A DNA stretch of 64,000 bases, taken from Pseudomonas paraglycinae. GTDB lineage: Bacteria > Pseudomonadota > Gammaproteobacteria > Pseudomonadales > Pseudomonadaceae. Each line of letters starts with the position of its first letter. Positions within the stretch are counted from its first letter, which is position 1. Both the position numbers and the translations under genes were made by a program. The notes below the pieces were generated by a model. That model searched no databases and had not been told where the DNA came from. It saw only the letters and a program-made list of their open reading frames with translations. The stretch is taken from NCBI RefSeq assembly GCF_021601625.1, contig NZ_BQHR01000010.1:186001-250000 (forward strand). The letters are read 5' to 3'. Shown piece after piece: positions 49,343 through 58,586 of the stretch.

Positions 49343-50016
49343 TGGAAGACCTGATGAGTTTCTTCACCAATATCGACTGGTACGAAATCTGGCTCGCCAC
49401 CGGCGACACCCTGATGATGCTCGGCGGTTCGCTGCTGTTCACCGTGCTGCTCGGCCTGCCGCTGGGCGTGTTGCTGTTCCTGTGCAGCCCGCGTCAGTTG
49501 CTCGAAGCCAAAGGCGTGTACGCATTGCTGTCGCTGGTGGTGAACATCCTGCGTTCGCTGCCGTTCATCATTCTGTTGATCGTGATGATCCCGTTCACCG
49601 TGCTGATCACCGGCACCTCGCTCGGCGTGGCCGGTGCGATTCCGCCGCTGGTAGTGGGCGCGACGCCGTTCTTCGCGCGGCTGGTGGAAACCGCCCTGCG
49701 TGAAGTCGATCGCGGCATCATCGAAGCGACCCAGTCGATGGGCGCGACCACTCGCCAGATCATCATGAACGCCTTGCTGCCGGAGGCCCGTCCGGGCATC
49801 TTCGCAGCGATTACGGTGACGGCGATTACACTGGTTTCCTACACGGCGATGGCCGGTGTGGTCGGCGCCGGTGGCCTGGGTGACCTGGCGATCCGTTTCG
49901 GCTATCAGCGGTTCCAGACCGACGTGATGATCGTCACCGTGGTGTTGCTGCTGATCCTGGTGCAAGTGCTGCAAATGGTAGGCGACCGACTGGTCGTGCA
50001 CTTCTCGCGCAAATAA
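49342..50016 (+). CDS. metI: Methionine ABC transporter permease
   Basis: 224 aa, five predicted helices, with the EAA loop EATQSMGATTRQIIMNALLPEA contacting MetN. SLPFIILLIVMIPFT and GVVGAGGLGDLAIRFGY are typical of MetI. Start ATG 49342 in TAATG with metN; MetQ gene follows after 74 bp. Confidence 0.95.
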   Translation: MEDLMSFFTNIDWYEIWLATGDTLMMLGGSLLFTVLLGLPLGVLLFLCSPRQLLEAKGVYALLSLVVNILRSLPFIILLIVMIPFTVLITGTSLGVAGAIPPLVVGATPFFARLVETALREVDRGIIEATQSMGATTRQIIMNALLPEARPGIFAAITVTAITLVSYTAMAGVVGAGGLGDLAIRFGYQRFQTDVMIVTVVLLLILVQVLQMVGDRLVVHFSRK

Positions 50017-50090
50017 CCGGTTTTGTAATGACATGAGCCGGCCATTCGCTGGCAGGCGCCAGACGGGCGCCGTAAAAAGGAGTTAGCTGA

Positions 50091-50864
50091 ATGAAAAAAC
50101 TGATCGTTGCCCTGGCTGCCGTTGCAGCGTTCTCGGCCCACGCCGACGAAACCCTGACCGTTGCTGCCACTCCGGTGCCGCACGCGGAAATCCTCGAGTT
50201 CGTGAAGCCGGTACTGGCCAAAGAAGGCGTGGATCTGAAGGTCAAGGTCTTCACCGACTACGTTCAGCCGAACGTGCAGGTGGTCGAGAAGCGTCTGGAC
50301 GCCAACTTCTTCCAGCACCAGCCGTACCTCGATGAGTTCAACAAGGCCAAGGGCACCAGCCTGGTGTCCGTGACCGGCGTGCACCTGGAACCGCTGGGCG
50401 CCTACTCCAGCAAATTCAAGAAAATCGAAGAGCTGCCAAGCGGCGCCAACGTGGTGATCCCGAACGACGCTACCAACGGCGGCCGTGCGCTGTTGCTGCT
50501 GGCCAAGGCCGGCGTGATCACCTTGAAGGATCCGAGCAACATCCTGTCGACCGTCAAGGACATCGCCCAGAACCCGAAAGACCTGAAGATCCGTGAACTG
50601 GAAGCCGCGACCATCCCGCGCGTGCTGACCCAGGTCGACCTGGCACTGATCAACACCAACTACGCGCTGGAAGCCAAGCTCGATCCGTCCAAGGACGCGC
50701 TGGTCATCGAAGGCAGCGACTCGCCTTACGTGAACATCCTCGTGTCCCGCGCGGACAACAAGGACAGCGACGCCATGAAGAAACTGGCCGCTGTGCTGCA
50801 CAGCCCGGAAGTGAAGAAATTCATTACCGAGAAGTACAAAGGCGCGGTGTTGCCGGCGTTCTGA
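50091..50864 (+). CDS. metQ: Methionine-binding periplasmic protein (NLPA family)
   Basis: 257 aa. Signal peptide MKKLIVALAAVAAFSAHA, then a lipoprotein-9 type binding domain (VAATPVPHAEILEFVKP, VFTDYVQPNVQV, NFFQHQPYLDEFN, LIPNDATNGGRAL-like block). Unlike E. coli MetQ there is no lipobox cysteine, so this copy should be a soluble periplasmic protein. AAGGAGTTAG precedes the ATG. A terminator follows 16 bp after the stop, ending the metNIQ operon. Confidence 0.94.
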   Translation: MKKLIVALAAVAAFSAHADETLTVAATPVPHAEILEFVKPVLAKEGVDLKVKVFTDYVQPNVQVVEKRLDANFFQHQPYLDEFNKAKGTSLVSVTGVHLEPLGAYSSKFKKIEELPSGANVVIPNDATNGGRALLLLAKAGVITLKDPSNILSTVKDIAQNPKDLKIRELEAATIPRVLTQVDLALINTNYALEAKLDPSKDALVIEGSDSPYVNILVSRADNKDSDAMKKLAAVLHSPEVKKFITEKYKGAVLPAF

Positions 50865-50880
50865 TTCGGACGCCGCAACG

Positions 50881-50912
50881 AAAAAGGGGACGCCAGTGGC
50901 GTCCCCTTTTTT
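50881..50912 (+). terminator. Rho-independent terminator of metNIQ
   Basis: AAAAAGGGGACGCC-AGTG-GCGTCCCCTTTTTT, a perfect stem with T-tract, 16 bp after metQ. Confidence 0.95.
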
Positions 50913-50951
50913 GTGGCCGGGTGTTCAGCTTTGGACCCACTGTGTATTCGT

Positions 50952-51142
50952 CCCTCACCCCAGCCCTCTCCCGAAGGGAGAGGGGGCCGACCGAGGTGTC
51001 CTGCGTCCTGCATCGACCTGAAAGATCTTGGCGATTATGGATTCGAAGCAGTACGTTAAATTCGGTGTAGCTCGCCAATATTCCCCATTCAGTCCCCTCT
51101 CCCTCCGGGCGGTCCGACGTTTCGGGAGGGTTAGGGTGAGGG
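50952..51142. repeat. MITE-like repeat, copy 2
   Basis: 191 bp. Left end CCCTCACCCCAGCCCTCTCC with hairpin CTCTCCCGAAGGGAGAG; right end GGGAGGGTTAGGGTGAGGG is the inverted repeat. Internal ACCGAGGTGTC and ATCGACCTGAA match copy 1 (5503-5670). Located between the metNIQ terminator and the SCO gene stop. Confidence 0.72.
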
Positions 51143-51158
51143 CTAGCTTTTGATCTTC

Positions 51159-51794
51159 TTACTTGCGGTTCAACATCACCGGCAACTGCGCCACCAGCTT
51201 GGCATTATTTAACGGCGCCCGAATAAACCCGCGCTGTGTCCCGTCCGGCCCGATCACCGCCAGGTTCCCACTGTGATCCACCGTGTAGTTCGGCTTGCTG
51301 GTATCCGCCGGAATGAACGGAATGCTCACCGCGTTCGCCACCTTCTGCAGTTCTTCGATCGACTTCGGCGTGAGGCCGATGAACTGTGGATCGAAGTAAC
51401 CCAGGTACTGCTTCAACTGCGCGGGGTTGTCGCGGTTCGGATCGACGCTGACCAGCACGATCTGCAATTTATCCACAGCATCCTTCGGCAGTTCGCTCTT
51501 GATCTGGCGCAGCTGGGCGAGGGTGGTCGGGCAGATGTCCGGGCAGAAGGTGTAGCCGAAGAACAGCAGGCTCCACTTGCCCTTGAGCTCGTTGACCGTG
51601 ACCGGTTGGCCGTCCTGATTGGTCATCGTCACGTCCGGCAGGTTACGGCTCTGCGGCAGCAGGATGATGCCGGCGTCGATCAGCGCGGTCGGGTCGCCCT
51701 GGCCCTTGCCGCTCAGCACTTTGTTGACGGTCAGGCCGAGGATCAGCGCGATCACGGCGACGAGGATGAAGACGGTTTTCTGGGTTCGAGTCAT
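51159..51794 (-). CDS. SCO1/SenC copper chaperone for cytochrome oxidase
   Basis: 211 aa. One N-terminal membrane anchor ([16 protein letters not shown]) and a thioredoxin-like SCO domain. Copper-binding CxxxC is in [13 protein letters not shown] and the distal His in [13 protein letters not shown]. It delivers copper to the CuA site of subunit II. Its ATG overlaps the cyoE stop by 4 bp. Last gene of the cox assembly unit. Confidence 0.94.
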   Translation of the reverse strand: MTRTQKTVFILVAVIALILGLTVNKVLSGKGQGDPTALIDAGIILLPQSRNLPDVTMTNQDGQPVTVNELKGKWSLLFFGYTFCPDICPTTLAQLRQIKSELPKDAVDKLQIVLVSVDPNRDNPAQLKQYLGYFDPQFIGLTPKSIEELQKVANAVSIPFIPADTSKPNYTVDHSGNLAVIGPDGTQRGFIRAPLNNAKLVAQLPVMLNRK

Positions 51795-52690
51795 AGGTTC
51801 AACAGTAAGTAGTGGTCTACGAGCAGGGCGATGAACAGCAGAAACAAGTACCAGATAGAGTACTTGAAGGTGTTGATCGCCGCGTGCGGTCGAGTGCCAC
51901 GGTACAGCACCACGGCCCATTGCAGAAACCTGGCGCCCAGACCGAGCGCGCAGATCAGGTACAGCAGGCCGCTCATGTGGATCACGTACGGCAACAGGCT
52001 GACCGCCAGCAGGGCGAAGGTGTACAGCAGAATGTGCACCTTGGTGTAGTGCTCGCCGTGGGTGACCGGCAGCATCGGAATGTCGGCCTTGGCGTATTCC
52101 TCTTTGCGATGGATGGCCAGCGCCCAGAAGTGCGGCGGGGTCCAGGCGAAGATGATCAGCACCAGCAGCAGCGGTTCGGCACTGACGTGGCCGGTGGCCG
52201 CGGTCCAGCCGAGCAGTGGCGGAGCGGCGCCGGCGAGGCCGCCGATGACGATGTTCTGCGGCGTCGCACGTTTGAGAAAACCTGTGTAGATCACCGCGTA
52301 GCCGAGCAGCGAGGCCAGGGTCAGCCAGGCGGTCAGCGGATTGGTGAAAGTCAGCAGCAAGGCCTGGCCGAGCAGCGCCAGCACCAGCGCAAAGGTCAGT
52401 GCGCCTGTGGGCGAAACCCGGCCCTCGGCCAGCGGCCTTTTATGGGTGCGGGCCATGACCGCATCGATGCGTCGGTCCACCACATGATTGACCGCCGCCG
52501 CGCCACCGGCACACAGCGCGATCCCGAGGTTGCCGAACACCAGCACCGTCCACGGCACCCCGGCGCGGGTTGCGAGGAACATGCCGACCAGCGAGGTGAT
52601 CAGCATCAGCACCACGACTTTCGGTTTGGTCAGCTCCAGATAATCACGCCACAGCGCCTGCGCCGGACGTTCGCCGATCAGAATCGCCAT
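51791..52690 (-). CDS. cyoE: Protoheme IX farnesyltransferase (heme O synthase)
   Basis: 299 aa UbiA-family membrane enzyme with nine helices. Prenyl-diphosphate-binding [20 protein letters not shown] and the second loop [15 protein letters not shown] are intact. It turns heme B into heme O, substrate of CtaA. Begins inside the ctaA end (13-bp overlap). In pseudomonads with a cyo operon there is often a second copy elsewhere; this one belongs to cox. Confidence 0.95.
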   Translation of the reverse strand: MAILIGERPAQALWRDYLELTKPKVVVLMLITSLVGMFLATRAGVPWTVLVFGNLGIALCAGGAAAVNHVVDRRIDAVMARTHKRPLAEGRVSPTGALTFALVLALLGQALLLTFTNPLTAWLTLASLLGYAVIYTGFLKRATPQNIVIGGLAGAAPPLLGWTAATGHVSAEPLLLVLIIFAWTPPHFWALAIHRKEEYAKADIPMLPVTHGEHYTKVHILLYTFALLAVSLLPYVIHMSGLLYLICALGLGARFLQWAVVLYRGTRPHAAINTFKYSIWYLFLLFIALLVDHYLLLNL

Positions 52691-53757
52691 GGCGTCTCTC
52701 CTTTAATAGTGATGGGCGCCGCCGAGTGTTTGCGCGGGCTCAGGCGCCAGCGCGCGATCATCGGCTGCTTGACCCGAACCAGACTGGTCCGCGCGTGGTA
52801 GTTGACCAGCACCATCGTCAGCAGCAGCGCCGCACCGCCGGCGTTATGCGCCACGGCCACCGGCAGCGGCAGATGGAACAGCACGTTGCTGATGCCGAGG
52901 GTGATCTGCGCCGCGAGGGCGATCAGCACCAGCCCGGCCAGTCGGGTCATGCCCACCACTTTCAGTTGCCAGGCCAGACCGAGCAGGACGAGCGTCACCA
53001 GCAACGCGCCAATGCGATGGGTCAGGTGAATCGCCGTGCGTGCATCGCTGTCGAGTTGCCCGCCGAGGTAGTTGGGGCCGATGTGTTGGGTCAGATGAAA
53101 GCCGTTGGCGAAATCTGCCGGCGGCAGCCATTGGCCGTGGCAGGTCGGGAAGTCGATGCAGGCCACCGCCGCGTAGTTGGAACTGACCCAGCCGCCGAGA
53201 GCAATCTGGCCGATCACCAGCAACAGGCCGGCGGTCGCCCAATATTGCAGACGCTTGGGCACGGTCAGCGCCGGCAGCACGCCGGACAGTCGCAAGGTCA
53301 GCAGAAACAGCAGGCTCAAGGTCGCGAAGCCACCGAGCAAATGCCCGGTCACCACTTGCGGCCAGAGCTTGAGTGTCACCGTCCACATGCCGAACGCCGC
53401 CTGGGCGAACACCACCGCCAGCAGAAACAGCGGCAGTTTCAGCGGTTGCCCGGGATGACGACGATTGACCCACGCGCGCCCGGCCAGTACCGAGATCAGC
53501 ATGCCGAGGGTGCCGGCGAAGTAGCGGTGGATCATCTCGTTCCAGCCTTTATGCGCCTCCACCGGCGAGTCGGGGTAATGCAGTTCGGCATGGGCCAGTT
53601 GGGCTTCGCTTTTCGGCACGCTGATGAACCCGTAGCAGCCCGGCCAGTCCGGACAGCCGAGGCCGGCGTGGGTCAGGCGGGTGTAGGCGCCGAGCAGCAC
53701 GACGATCAGTGCCAGCAGGGTGGCAAACAGCGCGAGGCGAAATCCAGGTTTGGCCAT
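52678..53757 (-). CDS. ctaA: Heme A synthase (COX15/CtaA family)
   Basis: 359 aa, about eight helices. [38 protein letters not shown] (heme-ligand His), [17 protein letters not shown] and IHLTHRIGA are the CtaA histidine and cysteine motifs. It oxidises heme O to heme A. It follows the 53768-54361 gene by 10 bp and overlaps cyoE. Confidence 0.95.
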   Translation of the reverse strand: MAKPGFRLALFATLLALIVVLLGAYTRLTHAGLGCPDWPGCYGFISVPKSEAQLAHAELHYPDSPVEAHKGWNEMIHRYFAGTLGMLISVLAGRAWVNRRHPGQPLKLPLFLLAVVFAQAAFGMWTVTLKLWPQVVTGHLLGGFATLSLLFLLTLRLSGVLPALTVPKRLQYWATAGLLLVIGQIALGGWVSSNYAAVACIDFPTCHGQWLPPADFANGFHLTQHIGPNYLGGQLDSDARTAIHLTHRIGALLVTLVLLGLAWQLKVVGMTRLAGLVLIALAAQITLGISNVLFHLPLPVAVAHNAGGAALLLTMVLVNYHARTSLVRVKQPMIARWRLSPRKHSAAPITIKGETPWRF

Positions 53758-53767
53758 GACGATGCCC

Positions 53768-54361
53768 TTATCCGATGTTCGACAGTTTCAGCAGGTGGCG
53801 CAGGTCGTTGAGCAGATCCTTGCCCTTGACGCTCGGGTCGTAGCGCAGCACGAGGTTGCCGTGGGGATCGATGATCCACAGTTGCGGCGTGGCCTTGTCG
53901 CCCGTGGCCTTGCTGAAGGTGGCTGCGTCCAGCGGGTAGCGTTGCAGCTGCGGGTATTCGCGGGTCAGCTTGGCTTCGTAGTCGGCGGCCAGTGGTTGCG
54001 CGGCGGCCAGGGCGTGGCTGGCGCGCCCGGCTTCGCGGCCCAGGCCGATCTGGATCTGCCGCGCCAGGTACACCAGTTGCTGGCAGTCCACCGCGCAATC
54101 CTTCGGCGCGGTGACCAGCATCTGCCAGCGCGTTTCGTCAGCCTGGATGCCAAGGTCGGCGCGGGTCTGGCCGTTGCCGATCAGTTCGCCGTGATAGCTG
54201 CGACCTTCCGGCACCCAGAACTGCAACTTGTACATGCCGGTGGCGAGGATCATCGGACCGACCACGCCAAGCACGATCAGCAGCAGCTGGATGCGTCCGC
54301 GACGGCGACTGGCCGGGGCTTTTGCTTCAGACATGCTGGGTGGATTCATGGCCGCTCCCAT
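53768..54361 (-). CDS. Membrane-anchored SCO/thioredoxin-like protein of the cox assembly cluster
   Basis: 197 aa. One membrane segment at ~25-45 (LLLIVLGVVGPMILATGMY), then a periplasmic domain. The domain contains TAPKDCAVDCQQLVYLARQI, a CxxxC spaced like SCO copper chaperones, and a late thioredoxin-like strand pair (PQLWIIDPHGNLVLRYDPSV). The distal His of SCO is not obvious. It has the place of PA0111, between SURF1 and ctaA, so a role in copper or thiol handling during oxidase assembly is plausible. ATG 54361 (AAAGGAG upstream) or 54349 could be the start. Overlaps SURF1 by 35 bp. Confidence 0.78.
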   Translation of the reverse strand: MGAAMNPPSMSEAKAPASRRRGRIQLLLIVLGVVGPMILATGMYKLQFWVPEGRSYHGELIGNGQTRADLGIQADETRWQMLVTAPKDCAVDCQQLVYLARQIQIGLGREAGRASHALAAAQPLAADYEAKLTREYPQLQRYPLDAATFSKATGDKATPQLWIIDPHGNLVLRYDPSVKGKDLLNDLRHLLKLSNIG

Positions 54362-55067
54362 GGTGTTTCTCCTTTGCGTTGTGCCAGCCGAGATAGAGGT
54401 AAAGACCGAGCAGGGCGGTGGCCATGGCAAACCACTGCACGGCGTAACCGAGGTGTTTTTCCGGGCCCATCGCGACCACCGGCCAGTCGGCCTGATAGCT
54501 GGCCGGACCGGGTTCGGCGCGTAATTCGTAGGCGAAGCCGTCGCGTTCGAGGGTTTTCCACAGCTTCGCGGGTTCGACGGCGGTGACGGTTTGCGGCCAG
54601 GTACTGCTGACCGGATCGGCATGCAGCTGGAAGGTGGCGCCGGGGGCGACGTACACCCAGGCATCGACATTCACGGCATCGGTCGGTGTGTTGAATTGCG
54701 GGGCCGTGCGTCGGTCCGGCCACGGCAGCCAGCCGCGATTGACCAGCAGCCACTGGCCGCTGCGTTGATCCTGAAACGGTTGCAGCAATTCGACGCCGAC
54801 CTTGCCGTTGCGCTGACGGTTGTCCAGCAACAGGCTGTGGGCGGCGTCGAACTGGCCGTGCAGATGCACCCGGCGAAAGGCCGGATCGGCGCTGTGCAGC
54901 AACTCGGTGCTGGCCATCGGTTCGGCGGCGCGGCGTTCGGCGTAGCTGGCGAGCAGGGCGGTTTTCTCCGCGCCCCGGCCCAGTTGCCAGAAGCCCAGCG
55001 AAATCAGCAACGGCAGCAGCAGGCCGACCACCAGGGTCGGCACCACACCCGGCCGGAAGCGCTTCAT
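54327..55067 (-). CDS. SURF1 family cytochrome oxidase assembly protein
   Basis: 246 aa. Two membrane helices near the ends (LVVGLLLPLLISLGFWQLGR; LGYAVQWFAMATALLGLYLYLGW) flank a periplasmic domain with FRRVHLHGQFD, LLVNRGWLP and VVAMGPEKHLGYAVQWF, the SURF1 signatures. It helps insert heme a into subunit I. First gene of the SURF1-ctaA-cyoE-SCO unit, divergent from the small twin-TM gene. Confidence 0.93.
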   Translation of the reverse strand: MKRFRPGVVPTLVVGLLLPLLISLGFWQLGRGAEKTALLASYAERRAAEPMASTELLHSADPAFRRVHLHGQFDAAHSLLLDNRQRNGKVGVELLQPFQDQRSGQWLLVNRGWLPWPDRRTAPQFNTPTDAVNVDAWVYVAPGATFQLHADPVSSTWPQTVTAVEPAKLWKTLERDGFAYELRAEPGPASYQADWPVVAMGPEKHLGYAVQWFAMATALLGLYLYLGWHNAKEKHHGSGHESTQHV

Positions 55068-55139
55068 GGTCGCGCCAGAAAATCAGTGAACGCGATCGCT
55101 ATACTCAACTGCATCGCTTGTTCCCCCGGAGTTCTTCCC

Positions 55140-55343
55140 ATGCTCAAAGCAGCCATCGTCCTGATGCTGATTGCCACGGTGGTCAGCCTGTTCAGCGGCC
55201 TGTTTTTCCTGGTCAAGGACGACAGCAGCTCGAATCGGCTGGTGATCGCCTTGAGTGTTCGGGTGGCGTTGGCCGCTTGCACCGTCGGCTTGATTGCCTG
55301 GGGTTTCTACAGCGGCCAACTGGTGTCCCACGTGCCGTGGTAG
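55140..55343 (+). CDS. Twin transmembrane protein (DUF2909)
   Basis: 67 aa: MLKAAIVLMLIATVVSLFSG forms one helix, a short loop FLVKDDSSSNR follows, then a second helix VALAACTVGLIAWGF. This is the DUF2909 pattern. It is embedded in the cox region on the opposite strand, between SURF1 and subunit III. Function unknown; by location it may assist oxidase assembly. ATG 55140 is where the family begins; the frame is open further upstream but antisense to SURF1. Confidence 0.85.
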   Translation: MLKAAIVLMLIATVVSLFSGLFFLVKDDSSSNRLVIALSVRVALAACTVGLIAWGFYSGQLVSHVPW

Positions 55344-55414
55344 CTGCAAGCGCCAAGCTACAAGCTACAAGCCTTACCGTTTTGACTTGAAGCTCGCAGC
55401 TCGCGGCTCGCAGC
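55343..55414. repeat. Imperfect inverted repeat / terminator-like element
   Basis: AGCTGCAAGCGCCAAGCTAC and the distal GCTCGCAGCTCGCGGCTCGC form a long imperfect stem, about 23 of 30 pairs, with AAGCTACAAGCTACAAG tandem motifs. It lies between the convergent twin-TM and subunit III genes. Related CAAGCT-rich repeats are common between convergent genes in Pseudomonas. Confidence 0.6.
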
Positions 55415-55419
55415 TGCTG

Positions 55420-56307
55420 TTAAAGCACATAAACGAAGATGAACAAGCCGATCCAAACCACATCGACGAAGTGCCAATACCAGCTCGCCGCTTCAAAACC
55501 GAACTGATGTTCGTTGTCGAAGTGGCCCTTCATGATGCGCAGCAGCATCACGAACAGAATGATCGTGCCGATGGTCACGTGGGCGCCGTGGAAACCGGTG
55601 AGCATGAAGAACGTCGCGCCGTAGATGCCCGAGCCGAGGGTCAGCCCCAGTTCGTGGTAGGCGTGGATGTATTCTTCGGCCTGGAAGCCGAGGAACGCGC
55701 AACCCAGCAGCACGGTGATCGCCAGCCACAGTTTCAGCGCGCCGCGATGACCTTTCTTCAGCGCGTGGTGGGCGATGGTGATGGTCACGCTGGAACTCAC
55801 CAGCAGGATGGTGTTGATCAGCGGCAGGCCCCAGGGGCTGATGACTTCCTTGGGCGGCGGGAACAGTTTCGGATCCGGCGTGTGCAACAGCGGCCAGGTG
55901 AACTGGAAGTTCGGCCAGAGCATATGAGCGATGCCTTTGGTGCCTTCGCCGCCCAGCGCCGGGCCGGAGATGTGTCGCACGTAGAACAGCGCGCCGAAGA
56001 AGGCGATGAAGAACATCACCTCGGAGAAGATGAACCAGCTCATGCCCCAGCGGAACGAGCGGTCCAGCTGCGGGCTGTACAACCCCGCGCGGCTTTCCTT
56101 GATCACTGTGCCGAACCAGCCGAACAGCATGTACGCCAGCAACAGGCCGCCGACGAAAAAGATCAGCGGGCCGTGGGATTCCGGACGCGCTGCCTTCAGA
56201 TCGTTGAACCAGGTCGCCAGACCGTACACGGTGACGAACATCCCCACCGTGGCGACGATCGGCCACTTGCTCTGGGCCGGGACGTAATAGTGCTCATGAG
56301 TTGCCAT
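55420..56307 (-). CDS. coxC: Cytochrome c oxidase subunit III
   Basis: 295 aa, seven helices. RWGMSWFIFSEVMFFIAFFG, EEYIHAYHELGLTLGSGIYG, TGFHGAHVTIGTIIL and SWYWHFVDVVWIGLFIFVY are conserved subunit III blocks. Part of the aa3-type oxidase, inner membrane. It is 25 bp after ctaG; the last gene of the coxB-coxA-ctaG-coxC operon. Confidence 0.96.
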   Translation of the reverse strand: MATHEHYYVPAQSKWPIVATVGMFVTVYGLATWFNDLKAARPESHGPLIFFVGGLLLAYMLFGWFGTVIKESRAGLYSPQLDRSFRWGMSWFIFSEVMFFIAFFGALFYVRHISGPALGGEGTKGIAHMLWPNFQFTWPLLHTPDPKLFPPPKEVISPWGLPLINTILLVSSSVTITIAHHALKKGHRGALKLWLAITVLLGCAFLGFQAEEYIHAYHELGLTLGSGIYGATFFMLTGFHGAHVTIGTIILFVMLLRIMKGHFDNEHQFGFEAASWYWHFVDVVWIGLFIFVYVL

Positions 56308-56332
56308 TTATTGTTCTCCTTATCGGGCACGC

Positions 56333-56884
56333 TTAACCGCCAGTGTTTGCAGCCACCGGAGGATGTCGGGCGGTGATATCGAACAGCGTGTAGGACAGCG
56401 TCAGGTGCTTCACGTCCTTGGGCATGTCGCGGTCAACGATGAAACGCACCGGCATCTCGATCTGCTGACCGGGCTGCAGCACCTGCTGGGTAAAACAAAA
56501 GCATTCGGTCTTGTGGAAATACGCCGCCGCATTGCTCGGCGCGATGCTCGGCACCGCTTGCGCGCTCATCGGTTTGTCGGTGGGGTTGCGCGCGATGAAG
56601 ATCATCTCGTTCACCGCGCCGGGGTTGGCCGTCAGTTCGTCATGCTTGGGATAGAAATCCCACGGCATGTCGGCGGTGTTGGTCGACAGAAACTGCACCC
56701 GCACCTGCCGCGAAGCATCGACGGTCTGCTCGCCCTCGTACTGCCCGGCGGTCTTGCCGTTGATACCGAACGCCTTGCACATCACGTCGTAGATCGGCAC
56801 CAGGGCAAAGCCGAAGACGAACATCGCCACCACCACGCCGAGCAGTCGGGTGACCAGCTTCTTCATCGAAATCGAGTCAGCCAT
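56333..56884 (-). CDS. ctaG: Cytochrome c oxidase assembly protein CtaG/Cox11
   Basis: 183 aa. One membrane helix (LVTRLLGVVVAMFVFGFALV) and a periplasmic domain with the copper-binding CFCF in HKTECFCFTQQVL, plus YPKHDELTANPG. It supplies CuB to subunit I. ATG 56884 is preferred; five more upstream codons (to 56899) are in frame. It begins 27 bp after coxA. Confidence 0.95.
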   Translation of the reverse strand: MADSISMKKLVTRLLGVVVAMFVFGFALVPIYDVMCKAFGINGKTAGQYEGEQTVDASRQVRVQFLSTNTADMPWDFYPKHDELTANPGAVNEMIFIARNPTDKPMSAQAVPSIAPSNAAAYFHKTECFCFTQQVLQPGQQIEMPVRFIVDRDMPKDVKHLTLSYTLFDITARHPPVAANTGG

Positions 56885-56911
56885 GGTGGCGGCCCTCAAC
56901 GGCTACAGGGT

Positions 56912-58504
56912 TCATTTCACTTCCGGCGGCGTGGTGAAGGTGTGATACGGCGCCGGTGACGGCACGCTCCATTCCAGACCTTCGGCGCCATCCCACGGTT
57001 TGGCCGGAGCCGGCTCGCCGCCACGGATGGTCTTGATCACGATGAACAGGAAGAAGATCTGCGTGGCGCCGAACATGAACGCGCCGATCGACGAGACCAT
57101 GTTGAAGTCGGCGAACTGCAGGTTGTAGTCCGGAATCCGCCGGGGCATGCCCGCCAGTCCCACGAAGTGCATCGGGAAGAACGTCAGGTTCATGCCGACG
57201 AAGGACAGCCAGAAGTGCAGCTTGCCCAGGGTTTCGTCGTACATGTGGCCGGTCCATTTCGGCAGCCAGTAATAGGCCGATGCGAAAATCCCGAAGATCG
57301 CCCCCGGCACCAGCACGTAGTGGAAGTGCGCGACCACGAAGTAGGTGTCCTGGTACTGGAAGTCCGCCGGGGCGATGGCCAGCATCAGCCCGGAGAAACC
57401 GCCGATCGAGAACAGGATCACGAACGCCACGGCAAACAGCATCGGCGTCTCGAAGGTCATCGAGCCCTGCCACATGGTGCTGGCCCAGTTGAACACCTTC
57501 ACCCCGGTCGGCACCGCGATCAGCATCGTCGCGTACATGAAGAACAACTCGCCCACCAGCGGGATGCCCACCACGAACATGTGGTGCGCCCAGACGATAA
57601 ACGACAGGAACGCGATGCTCGCCGTGGCGTAGACCATCGAGGTGTAGCCGAACAGCGGCTTGCGCGAGAAGGTCGGGATGATCTGGCTGACGGCACCGAA
57701 GGCCGGCAGGATCATGATGTACACCTCGGGGTGGCCGAAGAACCAGAACACATGCTGGAACAGCACCGGGTCACCGCCACCGGCGGCACTGAAGAAGCTG
57801 GTGCCGAAGTGGATGTCCATCAACATCATCGTCACGCACCCGGCCAGCACCGGCATCACCGCGATCAGCAGGAACGCGGTGATCAGCCAGGTCCAGACGA
57901 ACAGCGGCATTTTCATCAGGGTCATGCCGGGGGCGCGCAGGTTGAGGATGGTAGCGATCACGTTGATCGCGCCCATGATCGAACTGATCCCCATCAGGTG
58001 GATGGCGAAGATGAAGAACGTCACGCTTTCCGGCGCATAGGTGGTGGACAGCGGCGCGTAGAACGTCCAGCCGAAGTTTGGCCCGCCACCGGCGGTGAAC
58101 AGGGTCGAGACCAGCAGCAGAAACGCCGCCGGCAGCAGCCAGAAGCTGAAGTTGTTCATCCGCGGCAGGGCCATGTCCGGCGCGCCGACCATCAACGGGA
58201 TCATCCAGTTGGCGAGGCCGACGAACGCCGGCATCACCGCACCGAATACCATCACCAGACCGTGCATGGTGGTCATCTGGTTGAAGAATTCCGGCTGGAC
58301 GATCTGCAGGCCGGGCTGGAACAGCTCGGCGCGGATCACCATGGCGAACGAGCCGCCGAGCAGGAACATGCAGAACGCAAACCACAGGTACAGCGTGCCG
58401 ATGTCCTTGTGGTTGGTGGTCAGTACCCAGCGCATCAGGCCTTTGGCGGGGCCGTGGGCATGGTCGTGGTCGGCATGACCGTGGTCATCGATGACAGCGC
58501 TCAT
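56912..58504 (-). CDS. coxA: Cytochrome c oxidase subunit I
   Basis: 530 aa, twelve helices. It carries the heme a/CuB ligands in TMHGLVMVFG, FWFFGHPEVYIMILPAFG (His-Glu-Tyr of the CuB site), WAHHMF and YFVVAHFHYVLVPG. It catalyses O2 reduction and proton pumping. An N-terminal His-rich stretch (DDHGHADHDHAHG) precedes the first helix. AAGGAGACC precedes the ATG. Confidence 0.97.
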   Translation of the reverse strand: MSAVIDDHGHADHDHAHGPAKGLMRWVLTTNHKDIGTLYLWFAFCMFLLGGSFAMVIRAELFQPGLQIVQPEFFNQMTTMHGLVMVFGAVMPAFVGLANWMIPLMVGAPDMALPRMNNFSFWLLPAAFLLLVSTLFTAGGGPNFGWTFYAPLSTTYAPESVTFFIFAIHLMGISSIMGAINVIATILNLRAPGMTLMKMPLFVWTWLITAFLLIAVMPVLAGCVTMMLMDIHFGTSFFSAAGGGDPVLFQHVFWFFGHPEVYIMILPAFGAVSQIIPTFSRKPLFGYTSMVYATASIAFLSFIVWAHHMFVVGIPLVGELFFMYATMLIAVPTGVKVFNWASTMWQGSMTFETPMLFAVAFVILFSIGGFSGLMLAIAPADFQYQDTYFVVAHFHYVLVPGAIFGIFASAYYWLPKWTGHMYDETLGKLHFWLSFVGMNLTFFPMHFVGLAGMPRRIPDYNLQFADFNMVSSIGAFMFGATQIFFLFIVIKTIRGGEPAPAKPWDGAEGLEWSVPSPAPYHTFTTPPEVK

Positions 58505-58586
58505 GGCCGGTCTCCTTCAAGTGAGTGGACTGGGCAGGCCGGGGCGCAGGGCTCCGGCCGGTTCATGAAGTACGCAATAGACCGGC

